A DNA stretch of 64,000 nucleotides from Mytilus edulis (taxonomy: Eukaryota; Mollusca; Bivalvia; Mytilida; Mytilidae): NCBI RefSeq assembly GCF_963676685.1, contig NC_092354.1:13150746-13214745 (forward strand). Direction: 5' to 3'. A program made the translations under genes and the position numbers. Below the pieces are notes generated by a model. The model saw nothing but the letters and a program-made list of their open reading frames with translations, made no database searches and was not told the DNA's origin. Shown piece after piece: positions 12,616 through 25,625 of this stretch; position 1 is the stretch's first letter; each line of letters begins with the position of its first letter.

Positions 12616-13272
12616 TATTGAAAATCATATTATTGCTACATGTATGAAAACAATTTTGTATAATCCATTACTTTAGATTTTATTGGTTCTTTTTCAGAAG
12701 GATTGAAATTCACCACCTAAAATAAATGGAGAAAACATAGAAACAAGACCAGAATAAATTCAAAGAAAAAAGTTGGATCAGTTATTATTTTCATCACTCA
12801 GTCAATGATTTGAAGTTCTTTTAAATTAAAAAAAAAATTGAAACCACAATTATGTCAAAGTTCTGTGCTGAATGTCCAAAAAGTGGACTTTACCATCAAA
12901 CAATGCTGGATGATAAGAAACTATTAATGTTTTGTGTTGAGGGATATTGTGAAAAAAATAGATTTACTTAAATAGCTACTAGTATGTTAAGCCTAACAAT
13001 AGAGTTTTTATTGATTTCAAATGGCAAATAATTGTGTTTCAAGAAAGTATTCTATAATTCATGAATAAACATATATTGATACTTACATTATCTGCTTTGT
13101 TGTTTAAAAGTTTAGTTTTGAACAGTTATAGAACAATATGCTAAATTAACATTTCCCAAGAAAAAAAGATATTCAATTAAAAAGATTCATCTTATAATAA
13201 TTTACTACCAAATAGAAAACATTGTAACATACACATTACTGTTTATTTATATCTATATATTTACAATTAGAA

Positions 13273-13497
13273 TCCCATAGGATTTTAATTTGTCCCATGG
13301 GATATTAAAAATCCCATGGGATAATAAAAATCCCATGGGATTTTTTTTGTCCCATGGGACAACAAATATCCCATGGGACTACAATAATCCCATGGGACAA
13401 AAAAAAATTCCCATGGGATTTAACCAAAATCCCATGGGATAATGGTAAATCCCATGGGATTTTGCCCTGTCCCATGGGATATTGAAAATCCCATGTT
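13273..13497. repeat. Array of perfect TCCCATGGGA palindromes
   Basis: Ten intact 10-bp palindromes start at 13293, 13312, 13331, 13350, 13369, 13388, 13409, 13430, 13450 and 13470. Decayed units start at 13273 and 13489. Spacing is 19-21 bp. The bases between are A/T-rich and vary from unit to unit. Confidence 0.85.
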
Positions 13498-14042
13498 TTT
13501 ATAATTCAAATTGCAAAATAAATATGAAAGTAACTGTAGAAAACCAATGAAATTATTGAATCCCATGTAATTCTGCACATTTTGGTTATATACATGATAT
13601 TGTAGCTCTTGTTTGAGGCGGCGGCGGATTTGCAAATGAGTGTTTTGCAAATTAAAAGTGTCCAGTGTTTTACGTTTAAAGATAGTGACAGTCATTTAAT
13701 AGCAGAACAGTACCTTAGCCAGGTGGCTTCTGATTTAAAAAAATACATTTACATGTATATAGCAGCGCACTCGTTCTATGGGAGTGGATAAACAGATAAT
13801 TTTAATCTGTCAAATGGACTAAATGTTCTCTTTACAATTTTGCCATCAAATGGACATCAAAATGATCCAACAATGATCCCTGATCGTTAAGTTTTCATTT
13901 AATAGCAAAATTACCAAATACATGTTTTCCACAAAGTTAACAGCTTTGCACTATATATGTTGTTGAAATGTGTACTGATTTCATGTATGTTTTTCTAAGC
14001 CGGACCTAAATTGAAAGGGAGGAGATCCGTTTAAGCCAAAAA

Positions 14043-14790
14043 TGCGTCCTTTTGCGCCACAACTTTTTTTCTCCAATGCTACGTTTGCGCCACCTGTTTT
14101 AAAATTATATGGTGTCATTTGCGCCAAAAATAAAACATACGATTGCACCAATTAGAAGAAAAATGACATCCCTCCACCTTTATTTGGACTTGGAACCGGC
14201 AGTTTACACGACAAATGTTTCCTTTTCTGAAACATTCTTCTTACTGCTGCTGCATGTGTACTTCCCCATTTAATGTATGTAGTAGCTTGTAACTTCACTT
14301 TATTGTCCAAAAAGACAAACATTGAAGAATGAACTGCATAAAACAGTTCATAATAGTTCCCGTTGAATGCTTCTTCTCCATTACAGGTACTTCTTGTGGT
14401 AGATATAGTTTCAGCACTGTGTCATCAATAAATGTGGCTAAAACATAATGAGCAAAAGCTTCTATACTCTTCTCTTTTGGCATATCTTGTATTAAATATT
14501 CAGCAAAGCAATAAGTTTTCTTCTCTCTCTGTACATGGACTAGATTAATGCATCTTAAGTCATTTCTCTCCAGATGCTCATCTTCGTGATGAAATATCTC
14601 CAAACATAATTATAATACTTTTTAAGCCAAAAATAAGAAAGAATATTTATCATTTTTGATCATAGATATGTGTACAGGTAAATTGGCGCAAATGAGTTCC
14701 GAATATTGGCGCAATTGATACATTTGGAAAACAAAATTTGGCGCAAATGATAACCATGAAAAACAGTAATTGGCGCAAAAGGACTGGTGC
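14043..14790. mobile_element. Element with word-repeat inverted ends (TTTGCGCCA), MULE-related
   Basis: The left end has GTCCTTTTGCGCCA plus further TTTGCGCCA words. The right end has the reverse complements TGGCGCAAA and TGGCGCAAAAGGAC. A transposase relic lies inside on the minus strand. The target duplication is not clear. Confidence 0.6.
14170..14603 (-). pseudogene. Frameshifted transposase-derived fragment (Mutator-like / FLYWCH type)
   Basis: The first frame (14295-14603) reads LERNDLRCINLVHVQ, KTYCFAEYLIQDMPK and AFAHYVLATFIDD. After EKKHST the sense moves to another frame (YELFYAVHSS, then KLQATTYIKW and VRRMFQKRK), which stays open to about 14170. From memory this resembles the C-terminal part of Mutator-like, FLYWCH-associated transposases, where an NxHxEG-type block precedes a final helical part. 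At least one frameshift and loss of the N-terminal two thirds make it non-functional. Confidence 0.5.
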
Positions 14791-14794
14791 TATC

Positions 14795-15595
14795 GAAAGT
14801 TCTAAGTCAAATACACAGGGTTATTGCTTTAATTAAGATTGACCTTATTTTATAACGAATCCTTCTCAATAACCGTAGCCTCATCACTCGTACATAACAT
14901 AGTTTCGTTTTGTCTTAAACGATTGTATTTTGATTAAAGTAGTTTCGTTTTATTTTAAACGATCGATTGTATTTTGATTAACATTAATCATTCTTTGTGA
15001 ACTTTGTTTATATGTTTTGTAATAGAGGTCATTGTTTCTTAAAATTAAAATTAATGAAGTTTAAAATTAAACTGCCATACTTCCATTCTTTAGAAGTTGG
15101 TGCTACGTGTGTAGAGAAGTCGTGCCGATTTCGCGCAATTTTCGTAACATGAATAAAAAAAAACTATGTTCATGAAACTCGGTAATATTTCAATATTAAA
15201 CATCATGTTTTGAATAATATACTTTTCAACAAGTGTTTATACATTCTTAAAATAAAAATTATTTTTAATGCTATATTTACAATTTGTTGTTTGGGCGAAA
15301 TACAGCAATTTTGTTAGGTTTTGTACAATTTTGTGGTTAAAGATTTATTTCTGTCAATTTTGAACAGAAAAATACCAAGCTAGGATCCTTTTTAAAACAG
15401 TCTATTGAACTGAGGATTGGGGGGTTTTGAAATATTTACTTCTATTATGTATATTAATCTTGTTATTTTTTATTTTCATTTTGTTATGTTCGATCACATA
15501 CTATAAACATATTATTTTATGGCAATAAAGATTTGAATTGATTTGAATTGAAAATAAAGGTAGCTGTTATCCGAACAATGTGCAATTGGGGAAAA
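14795..15595. other. A/T-rich spacer
   Basis: Nothing recognised beyond simple A/T runs. Confidence 0.45.
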
Positions 15596-15599
15596 TAGA

Positions 15600-15720
15600 G
15601 ACTGTTTGTTGGTTGCTTAACGTCCAGTGGCTAATATTACATGCATGTTCAGGCCGGGAAAATAATTCACGAGAAGATAAGGGGTTATCAAGAGTCATAA
15701 ATCAAAGATAGAGTGGAGAG
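15600..15720. mobile_element. Dispersed repeat fragment (third family)
   Basis: GGTTGCTTAACGTCCAGTGG then ATTACATGCATGTTCAGG. Related short pieces are near 23155, 31680 and 36296. Confidence 0.4.
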
Positions 15721-16029
15721 TTCAACTTGTCATATCACTTCTTCAACGATATTGTGAATGATATTGGTTGAGCAACTAGAACGACACAAACGATAACGAG
15801 CATATCAACAAAAATAACAAATGAAAAAAAATAATTAACACTAGTAATATAGGGGCATACATATATGCATGATTTAAAAGCATTTGTATGGTCAGCTATA
15901 ATAAAAAGCGATGCCATGACAAAATATATAAAAGAAACAATCTAAGCGAGAAAACAAACGGACTCGATTAAGTAGAAGAAAGATGAGCAAAATACGAATA
16001 TGATAGAAAGTAACCAACGACAACAATGG

Positions 16030-16240
16030 AATGACGGGCTCCTGCCTAAGATACACATTTCAAACAATAAAATATTTCGTATATTCACAATAAGATACAA
16101 AGAAGAATGCATGATTTGAGAACGGAAAACAACGAAAACAACTCCTGAATTACAGGCTCCTGACTAGAATTCCCATTTGAACAATACAATTTTTAAATAT
16201 TTCGCATATTGACAAGAGGAAACAAAGGAGAATATATGGT
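16030..16240. repeat. Imperfect tandem duplication (about 115 bp)
   Basis: Two units each carry GGCTCCTG, a TTTCAAACAAT-like stretch, AAATATTTCGYATATT and ACAAAGRAGAAT. Confidence 0.5.
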
Positions 16241-17214
16241 TTAAGCTTATATTAATGATCCTTGACAAGGCATTAATGGCCATAGTATACTAACTACATG
16301 TAGTTGTCCTGTCACAAAGCCCAGGGTTACGTGTAATTGTCGCCTTACATATAATAGTATGTTTAATATTACAATCTATATGACATCGTCGATGTTAATT
16401 ACAAAGTATACATGAAATTGATACTGTGTAATGTTCATATCTACATGTAGAACAAAATTATGATTATAATATATTTATGTAACACATCGATGCGAGAGTT
16501 ATTAATTATAGTGATTTAGCGCTGAATATTTACTGACAGTAGTTCAATTAAATTTTTATGATTTTTTTTTTATTATTTCGAATTGCCTCAAAATTCACAT
16601 TTTTAACACTGTTATAGATGAGGGTTCCTCGTGATATTTGTACAAAAATATGTCTATTTCATATATATTTTTTTTTTCATTGTATTTTGAAATGTCGAAA
16701 TACACAGGCGTTGAAAAAGGCCTCATAAACCTTGACCAACATTATAAGGTCAAAAAAAGTAGACCAAGTAATAAAAAAGAAAAGAAAAAAAAAGAAATTG
16801 ACGGATGAATTTACTATTTACTATTTAACGAAAATTGATGTCCTTGATGAGAGTCCTTCATTTCTAAATTACTAAATGTTTTAAGTAATATTTCTGTAGG
16901 TTAGTTGACCTCATAACAGTTTCTCAGAAATAAAAATCCAATCTAATTAAAATATAGATCTCTGATTTCGTTATACTACTACATATGAGGTGTTTCGCGG
17001 AAAGTACAGGTTATCACGAGAAATGCAATTTATCGCGAGTAGTGCACGAGAGGAGTAAAACACACAGCTACGGAATAATAAACAGAGAAAATAGGACTGA
17101 CAACATTGTGATTTATACTAAATTGAAGATGAAGACCACTTCTTTTTCGACCCTCTGAAAAAAGCTCTACGTCTAGAATTTGAAAATAATATTTTGAATT
17201 AATTTATATGCACT

Positions 17215-17500
17215 TCGGGGGCTCAATACCCAAGTGGTCTAAAATTTCCGTCTACAGTATCACTAGCTGGTCATCGTCTCATCGAGGTCGTGAGTTCGAA
17301 CCTCGAAGCCACATGGAAGGTGCGTTCGACTCTGGATTGTCTGTTTTCCTGTCGAACGTTGGTTGTTCTTTCCGGGTATACCACATTCCTCCTTCCCCCT
17401 TAAAAGCTTGAGGGGATTTCTAAATACGGTCAGATTCCGTGTGTTGGAAATCGAGACTGCAACGTTGTTTTCAGACATGTATTTGGAATATTTCGTGTGG
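17215..17500 (+). mobile_element. tRNA-derived SINE
   Basis: The head has A-box-like TACCCAAGTGG (17227-17237) and B-box-like GAGTTCGAACC (17292-17302), with a tRNA-like GAGGTCGTGAGTTCGAACCT arm. An unrelated body and an A/T-rich end follow. The A-B spacing is longer than in most tRNAs, so the parent may be a long-variable-arm type. Confidence 0.6.
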
Positions 17501-17860
17501 TAACCATAACATTATTCTGACATATTAAGTCAATGACATGGTTAAAATCAGTGACCTGGGCAGGAGAAAAAGGCAATAAAGCAGATGATATAATAAAGTA
17601 GTTAATAAGATATAACCAATATAAAATAAACAGAAATATAAGCACAGACTATGTGAATAATAAGATTGTTTTTGCCATGAATAATTCATTAGTAATAAAG
17701 TTCCGTCTACAAAAACTGCAACATTGTTCCGTTTTATTGAAGTTGATGAAATACCACATGATTAATAACTAAGAAAAACATTGACACATAAACTGGAAGG
17801 TTAAGTGACAAAGGTCATGACTACGCCTAGTCATCTACTTTATCAAAGTATGCGTTAAAT

Positions 17861-18652
17861 GGGGCGCCAATTTTTAAAAAATCCAATCTTTCATTTGCGC
17901 CACAAGGTTATATTTCATTTGCGCAAAAAAATAAAAACTTCATTTTACAGGTGATGCAGGTAATATATAACGGAAAAGTTAGATATCCATATTATATAGA
18001 AACAAACAAATTTGAGATTTTTTATTGATAGACAATGTTCAAAGTTTAATTATCATTTTTTACAGTATAGCTAATCTTGAATGCCTTTCTTATAATACAC
18101 AAGATGTATTTGTGGATATGATGGAAACTATGCGCCACGATTATATGAATTGCTTCAAGGAAAAAGGAAAATTTGCTACACAAACAGGTGAAACTTTATT
18201 TTAAAGCTTTGTGACAAGAGAGCGTCACACTCTATTCATATATACTTTGAATAAGCTATGAATAATGTGATTTTGCGAATGTTGCCGGGATCGAAGATCG
18301 ATTTTTGTAGACTTCGTCTTGGGACAAAATTGGCAGATGCATAAAGTATGCTGACTATGTTTTGGAAACATATAAGCCCTGAAGATAAGATATCAACCAA
18401 ATTTTTAACGTTGATTTAAAATTATAACAGAATTGTCAAGTTTTTACATTACTTGTCTTTTTTAATGATGACTGGTTTCTGAGGAAGATGTTTCATAATG
18501 CAAACAAAAACTGTATAATTATCAAAAGTCTTATACATTTTACCTGTATTTACCTGCAAATTGGCGCAAATGAAAGGTTTTATGTTTGGCGCAAATAAAA
18601 TATTGTTTGTGGCGCAAATGAAAGATTTTTTTGGCGCAAAAGCAAAGCACCG
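17861..18652. mobile_element. Element with word-repeat inverted ends (TTTGCGCCA), second copy
   Basis: Left end: GGGGCGCCAATT, CATTTGCGCCACAAG and ATTTCATTTGCGC. Right end: reverse complements (TTGGCGCAAATGAAAG, TGGCGCAAATGAAAG, TTGGCGCAAAAGC). GTTAAAT flanks both sides (17854-17860, 18653-18659). Confidence 0.6.
18066..18187 (+). other. Exon-like open segment inside the 17861-18652 element
   Basis: TTTTTTACAG precedes and GTGAAA follows a 122-nt stretch open in one frame (LECLSYNTQDVFVDMMETM then RHDYMNCFKEKGKFATQ). It may be a transposase exon or a captured host exon. The family is not recognised. Confidence 0.35.
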
Positions 18653-18689
18653 GTTAAATTTTTCTTGTAATGTATCGAAAAACTTACAT

Positions 18690-19310
18690 TAGGTAACAGG
18701 AAAGTCAATATTAAAAGATTGATTCCATTTTTATTACAAAAGACACTTGTTAGATATTACTTTCGCTCGACATAAAAAAATGTAGCAAGGTTACAACATA
18801 TAAAGTAAGTATTAAAAGATTGATACCAATTTATAACAAAAAACACGTGCTTCAGATATAATCTTCGCCAGTTACGCTCGACACAAACATTTACAAAAGA
18901 TTAGGTAACAGGAAAGTCAGTTTTAAAAGACTGAAACCATTTTCATAATAATAAAAGCAACACGTTATAGTTATCGTCAGGTACGCTCAACACAAAATAC
19001 TTATCAAAGATTTAGTAACAGGAAAGTCAGTATTAAAGGATTGATACCATTGTGTTAACAAAAGGCACGTGTTACAGATAGTCTTCGACAGGTACGCTCG
19101 ACCCCAAACAAACTTGAAGCCAACATTGAAATATTGATATCGTTTTTATAAAAAAAGACACGCACTAAAGTCTTCGTCAGGTACGCAAAAAATTTAGGAT
19201 GATGCAATATAGCAAATAAGTATTTATAGATTGATAATAAAAGACAAGTGTTACAAGTTAAATATTCGCCCTGTACGCTCGACAATTTTTTTTTAGGATG
19301 ATGCAATATA
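18690..19310. repeat. Degenerate satellite, about six units of 90-130 bp
   Basis: Units share GGTAACAGGAAAGTCAGTAT, AAAGATTGATACCATTT, AAAGACACGTGTTACAGAT and CAGGTACGCTCGACAC. Confidence 0.6.
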
Positions 19311-20099
19311 CCAAGCAAAAATGGCTGTATTGGCTTTTTATCGAAAGCTTATTGTGTATTTGACAATCATACAATGCCGAAAAACACAAACACTCCAGTT
19401 TCATCCGTTTATTCATTCTTTCTTCTTCTCGTTTTGTTCAGATTACTTGCAAGCTAACTAATAAAATTAATGTTATGTTTTATAGTGGTGTATATGGATT
19501 TATGTAACAATTTATCAGAGACACTAATTGACTCCAGAGGTTGACCCCGTCAATCATTAGGTTAATTACACTAATGTGCAGACAGACAATCAAAACATAA
19601 ATGATAGGACATTTAGGAAGTTAATTCATCTAGACTTAAGTAATCTTGTAAATAAAATTAGCACTTTGGTTCGTCGGAGGCGTTGTAAATGTGGTTCGTC
19701 TGAGGCGCTTTTCTGGATTTATCTACACTAGGAATTCTGCAACCCAAACAATTTGAAAGTCATAGAAGTATTCATACTTGAGGATCTTTGTGACGAAAAG
19801 GACCAAAAAGAATAACATAATCAACACTGGTTGACTTTGTTTTAGGGAGTTGGTATTCGGGGTCACATTTTCTTTCTGTAGTTATGTAATTGCTATAACG
19901 TGTACATCAGCCGTGCAGTTAATACATAAGGCAGTGTCAATGGTCTGATATGTGACCTTCTTGCATACAAACATATATAGCCTTTATGAGCATAAGAATA
20001 TATTACACAATGAAATATCAAACAAACAAACAAACAAACAGGCAAACAAAATAAATAAAAATGAATAAATATTAAATGTTATAAGAATTGAGGATCTTA

Positions 20100-20656
20100 A
20101 ATGCAATCAAACAATTTGTTAGTGGCTTTGAACTCGCTGTCGGAAAACTGCGAGTACTCTCACATTTGTACCTAGTGTCTTTTTCTTGTTGGGATGTACA
20201 AGTACCCATCCACGTCCACTTATAGTTTTGTTCATCTGATGAGTTAAGCCTTTTTCAACTGATTTGTATAGTTCGTTCTTATGTTGTACTGTTATACCAC
20301 TGTCCCAGGTTATGGGGAGGGTTATAATCCCGCTAACATGTTAAACCCCGCAACATTATGTATGTATGTGTCTGTCCCAAGTCAGGAGCCTGTAATTCTG
20401 TGCTTGTCGTTTGTTTATGTGTTATATATTTGTTTTTCGCTCATTTTTTGTACATAAATAAGGCCGCTAGTTTTCTCGTTTGAATTGTTTTACATTGTCA
20501 TTTCGGGGCCTTTTATAGCTGACTGCGGTATGGGCTTTGCTCATTGTTGAAGGCCGTACTGTGACCTATAGGTGTTAATTTCTGTGTCATTTCGGTCTTT
20601 TGTGGAGAGTTGTCTCATTGGCAATCATACCACATCATTTTTTTTTTTTTTTTTTA
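20100..20656 (-). mobile_element. Long M-family copy
   Basis: Matches the reverse complement of 33087-33600 over most of its length (for example CACTGTCCCAGGTTATGGGG and GGCAATCATACCACATC). Ends in a long T run. Confidence 0.65.
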
Positions 20657-20659
20657 TAT

Positions 20660-23600
20660 AAACAAGACAGCAAGTGAGAAAACCTACAACCACGAAAATC
20701 TAAAAAGGACATCTTACCAATGTAGTGCATGTCAAATCGGACAAGTGTCTTTAAATTTCTAAGCTCTCTACAAGTTTTGAATAGATTTGACAGAGGCTAT
20801 CAATGATTTACCATTAATATCAATTTCCTTATAGTATAGCGACATTAAGATAAAAGTAAGACGAAGTATCTGACTAGAAAAAAATAAACCATCATGTACC
20901 CGGATTACATTGAGATTTATACTTAAAAACACCTTTTTTGTAATCACATGAAATATGAAACATTTCAGAGAGATTTGTTCGTTGGTACTTAACGGGTCAC
21001 TTTCAGCCTCCTGATGTATATTATTGAGGCATGTTTTTATTCGAATAGGAAGCCGAAGTAGAGTGCTAGTAGAGAAACACCTACTTTCGTCAGGGTAAAC
21101 TGGCAATCCTAGTCAATAGAGATCGAAATCAAATACACCTATTAGTGGGGTTTGAACTCCGAACAAAAGAGTTTACAGACCCACCCGGAATTATTATTAT
21201 CACTCCAATCCGACCCGTCTTTCCTTATTATATAAAATAACGTATGTACGGCGGTATGCCAGCAAGTACCACTTTTCAACACAAATGCAAAATTTCAATG
21301 CTGGTATCTATGATGAGATTATTATTTGACCCGGCTAATAAATGTTTGTGAATCGATTTTTTAGAATGAAAGTGAAGTTAGCTTAACATTTAAATCTCTC
21401 AGCAATTTGTATAAAACCACAATTACCGCATACTTTTTCATCCCCCTAACCTAGTGGCAGACCCTTAAACAATAACCTGGTATGATTTATCTTTGAATTT
21501 GCATAGTTTTCAAATATCTCAAATTTTGAATCTTTTACAAGGATTTTAGGTCTATTTATACTACTATATCACAAAGTCATTTTTCATAATTTATATTTTT
21601 TTAAGTTTTAATGTTTATTGTATAATAAGACGAATGAAATGAAATGAATCAAATTTTGCGGTTAGAATCAAAATGACTTATTATCCTTGTACTTTTAAAT
21701 ACAAAAAAAAAACCCCAGCACAATTCGTCTAAATATGCAGCACTGTATTTTGTAGATTTTACAAAAAAATGAGTTTTTGTTACGTGCACACCTACAGCAA
21801 ATACGATATTGTACCTATTTTATTGTTGTTTGTTTTAATTGTTTTGTCGTAAATCAGGCCTTTACTCGTCTAAAATATGGCTCGGTCTGGTTATTTTTTT
21901 TTTATAATTATAGCTGACTACAAAACAAGTAAACATACACTGAACGTACAGTTTAATTAAGCACTGTATGCCATTTTTCTTTAGAGCAAAATGAAATCAA
22001 GTATATAATAACATATACAAAAAATGTTATAATCATTAAATTGATGGGGAAAAATGAAAGAAAATTATCAAATTAAGGATGAACAGTCTTAAAAAAAACC
22101 CGCCGATAGTTTACCTTACATAAAATTGAGGATAAAATTTGTATAAACTTATTAAAATTTTCGTCAGTATCAGCGAACATGTTACAACAATAAACTATAC
22201 AAACACCCGACCTTTCACGGAGCTTACATTTCACGATTTCACGGGAAAATCCTGTTTGCGAGATTTCTATTTCGAAAATTGACATTATCCATTTTTGTTA
22301 TCTCTTTTAAAGATAATATTTAAGCATACAGACTTTTTTTTGCAATTTTGTCTAATTTTTTTTACGATTCCCTCTATACAGTTAAAACACCGCAATGAGA
22401 GAAACAGTCGCTTACAACATGGACAAGAAGACCTTACTTTGATTGAACCTAATAAATAATAAATAATACACAATAAATTATGTAATTGAATGTAATTTTA
22501 ATAAACTATGATAATTGAATGTAATTTTAATAAACTATGATATATAATATCATTTAAGTCCAACAGATTTGATTTAATGATTAAATGATGCATTGCTTTT
22601 TTTGAGTAAATTATGTGGTTGTTCTTTGTTATCAGAATCCGAATCAGAATAATTTATTAAACTGTCAACATTGTAACTCTCATAGATTAAGTTAATTTTC
22701 GGTCGTTTGGATTAGATCAAGATGGCTTTGTTTAAATGAGTGTAGTAATTTTGCATCAAATGCAACACATTCTTTCGTTTCCATTAGGCAGTGTTAGTTT
22801 TTTTAGATTGTTATGATTCATGTCAAATTTGTTTTTTTAAACAGGATAAAACCACCACACACATCACAATAAAAACAAACAAAACAACAACAAAAATCTC
22901 CTTTTTATGTTAAATATGCACGTTATTTTATTTTTATTTTTCACACATTAGTTTTGCAAAATTATCATTCCTCTCTATATATGCGCCATTTCTAATGCGG
23001 GATGTTTCAATCTGCATCCACATCCGAACTGATCGGAATATGACCAATCGTCTAATCTGATGTCTTGTAGAGTGAACGACTGAAGAATCCTTGAATCAAT
23101 TAATAAAATTTAATTGTCAATTTGTTCTCGTCCAAAATATGTATTTTTGTACTTGCCGCTGGACGTTTAGTAAACAACATCCAATCAAACTATCCAATAT
23201 TCAGTTTCTAGCGCAACTGACGAGAATCATTATAAATATAGAAATGTTACTATGGTGCTTTTGTATGTACAAAAGAAGATGTGGCAAAATTGCCAATTAG
23301 ACAACTTTTCACAAGAGACCAAATGCCACATAAATTAAGACCAATAGGTCAACATCTTGTTGTTATTGTCCTGTAAGATGTTAATATAATAAAAAGTGAC
23401 GAACCCTTACAAGAACAATATCACGTGGGATATTAAACTCAGTTATAAAAGACCGGCTTATTTAGATCAATATGGTATCACCAACATTGAAACAACAGAA
23501 TATAACATGGAATCTTTAGAAGATACATCATGGTTATACGCACAGGGCTACACAGATCTACAAATGCCATAAGCATGTCCGAACATACGAGTTTCGCAAA

Positions 23601-24180
23601 AACATCTGTTACGTGCACATGAAAAAAATGCAGTTTGTTACTAGAATGGTGTTTTTATTAATTTGAATGACAACTGGTGATTATTAGTGTAAACCAAAGT
23701 TCTTTTTGTTGTATTGTATGTAATATAAGTTTCATAAATATAACCGCTGGTGCTTATGAAAAAAAATGTATTGACGTTGATGAAACGTTTGACAATGGTA
23801 TCAACATTTTACAATATCATAATTCACAAGGTGCTTAGACCACAGTGGTGCGGTCATACTAGTGTCAAATTTTAACATAACGCAGGAAAAAAAAAAGATA
23901 AAGAGAATCTTTATATTTTTAGATAAAAAAAAACAACAATAAAGTTATAAATTTATGACTGTTTGTCCAAGATTTGAAAGCTGAAACAGATTATTCGTTT
24001 AAATGGTAAAAACGTCTTCCTGATTTACTGAGGAAACATTCACTAAATAAAGGGAAACACCCTGTTAAATGGAAGATAGCAAGTCAAATAAAATCCAGCA
24101 CTGTCATGATATCAAATAATGAGAAGGGTGTTTAAATTTGAACAAGGCCTGATAAGGAAATGCAAAAATGTACAAAGTTT
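20660..24180. other. A/T-rich spacer with small repeats
   Basis: Holds a 29-bp direct repeat in two copies (about 22482-22540, TAATTGAATGTAATTTTA) and an M-family copy (23268-23375, plus). No gene recognised. Confidence 0.5.
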
Positions 24181-24184
24181 ATTA

Positions 24185-24490
24185 TCCGAATTTACACGTA
24201 ATGCGAATTCGATTCGCATTAACTAATTCGAATTAATTTAATTCGCATTCGAAACGTTTTACGTCCTAACGTCAATTCTAATTCGAATTGCAATGCGCGT
24301 CAAGTTCGTTTTACTGTCCAAACGACGTTAACTTTTCATTTGTATTAACAAAAGCGTATTTCTAATGCGAATTGGCTAATTCGAATTAGCGAATCAATTC
24401 GAATTAAAATAGAAGATTGTGTGAACGCGATTAGCGAATTCGATTCGCATTCGATTCGTATTCAATTCGAATTAAATTTACGTGTGAACG
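24185..24490. mobile_element. Foldback element of GAATTCGATTCGCATT words
   Basis: Both arms carry runs of AATTCGAATTA and GCGAATTCGATTCGCATT. Outer ends are TTTACACGTAATGCG and the reverse complement of TTCACACGTAAATTT. The whole can fold on itself; there is no open frame. Confidence 0.55.
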
Positions 24491-24799
24491 AGGCATAAAT
24501 ATAATGACAAAAACAATGTTCAAATTCAACGCCAATTACATCTTGTATGACGAAAGTTCTGCCAAGCTGTCTTTCCGACGGACATTTCAAAGGACAACTT
24601 TTTTTTATCAAAGCTTCACAATTTGGTCTTCAGTGTAAATTGAAGGATTTTATTCAGTTTCATGCAAAATTCAATATTTTATAACTACTAATATTTCATT
24701 TATTGGGTGTTTTTTTTTTTATTAATGTCCATTGTCAGCTTTTTAATGCATATACAGAACAAGAACTAATTTAACAAATAAGACCTATGATTTTTTCGT

Positions 24800-25130
24800 T
24801 TGATTTGTTTTTTTATTATATAATGGCCTTTTAAGATATAGCTGACTATACAGTATGTTTTTTCTCATTGTTGAAGCACATTAGTTACCTATAATTGCTG
24901 AAGTCCGTGTTATTTGGACTTTTGTCGGACAGTTGTCTCATTGACAATAATACCATGACTCCTTTCTTATATTGAAGCCTTATCATATTAATGGCCATAC
25001 CTTTCAGTTTAACTCTTAAATATAAAAAAGAAGATTTGGTATGATTGACCAAATGACACAATTAACAACCATAGGTTACCGCACGGTCTTCAACAATGAG
25101 CGACGCTCATACCGCATATTCTTAAAGTAC
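24800..25130. mobile_element. Two M-family copies facing each other
   Basis: A minus-strand copy (24800-24985) ends ACAATAATACCATGACTCC. A plus-strand copy (25025-25130) begins AAGAAGATTTGGTATGATTG. Confidence 0.55.
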
Positions 25131-25586
25131 ATTGTATATGCTGCTGTGTTACAATTGCTGAAATGACAATAAATAATTTTGATGACAGACCACATCATAT
25201 TTCATATTTCCGTCTATACCACAAAACATATATTGATGTGAAATTATAACAATTAACAGGACAAACTATGTAGAGTGAACACATACTTATTATTCATGTT
25301 TGTAATATTTATGTAACTTTTTTTTACATTGGTAAATTCATAGATAAAATAACCTGTTTGTCTTACCAATCTACAAACGGGGTATTTTTTTTTCAATCAC
25401 GCATCAAAGGTCAAGGAAGGCTGTGGGTAGATTTGAAAATGGCCACCAGTTCCGTCTTATAGCTTAAACATGTATTTTTTTTTCTGACCTCAAAATAACA
25501 ATTTCTATCATCTTGATGCTTCAATTTCTTTTTATAATTGCTAGGTACAAATGTAACAAAGTGGTTGCTCGACTTCCAATATGCAC

Positions 25587-25625
<39 letters not shown>

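Noticed and set aside
13609-13791. Plus-strand frame starting MFEAAADLQMSVLQIK
   Set aside because: The first 40 residues look mildly protein-like, but no family is recognised and no upstream exon or splice signal supports it.
17218-17316. A functional tRNA gene
   Set aside because: The A and B boxes are present, but no complete cloverleaf with a paired acceptor stem can be drawn, and the unrelated tail fits a SINE.
17263-17478. Open frames on both strands around 17208-17478
   Set aside because: They lie in the tRNA-derived SINE.
20768-21106. 112-codon minus-strand frame
   Set aside because: No recognisable domain, no splice context, and composition as expected for A/T-rich spacer.
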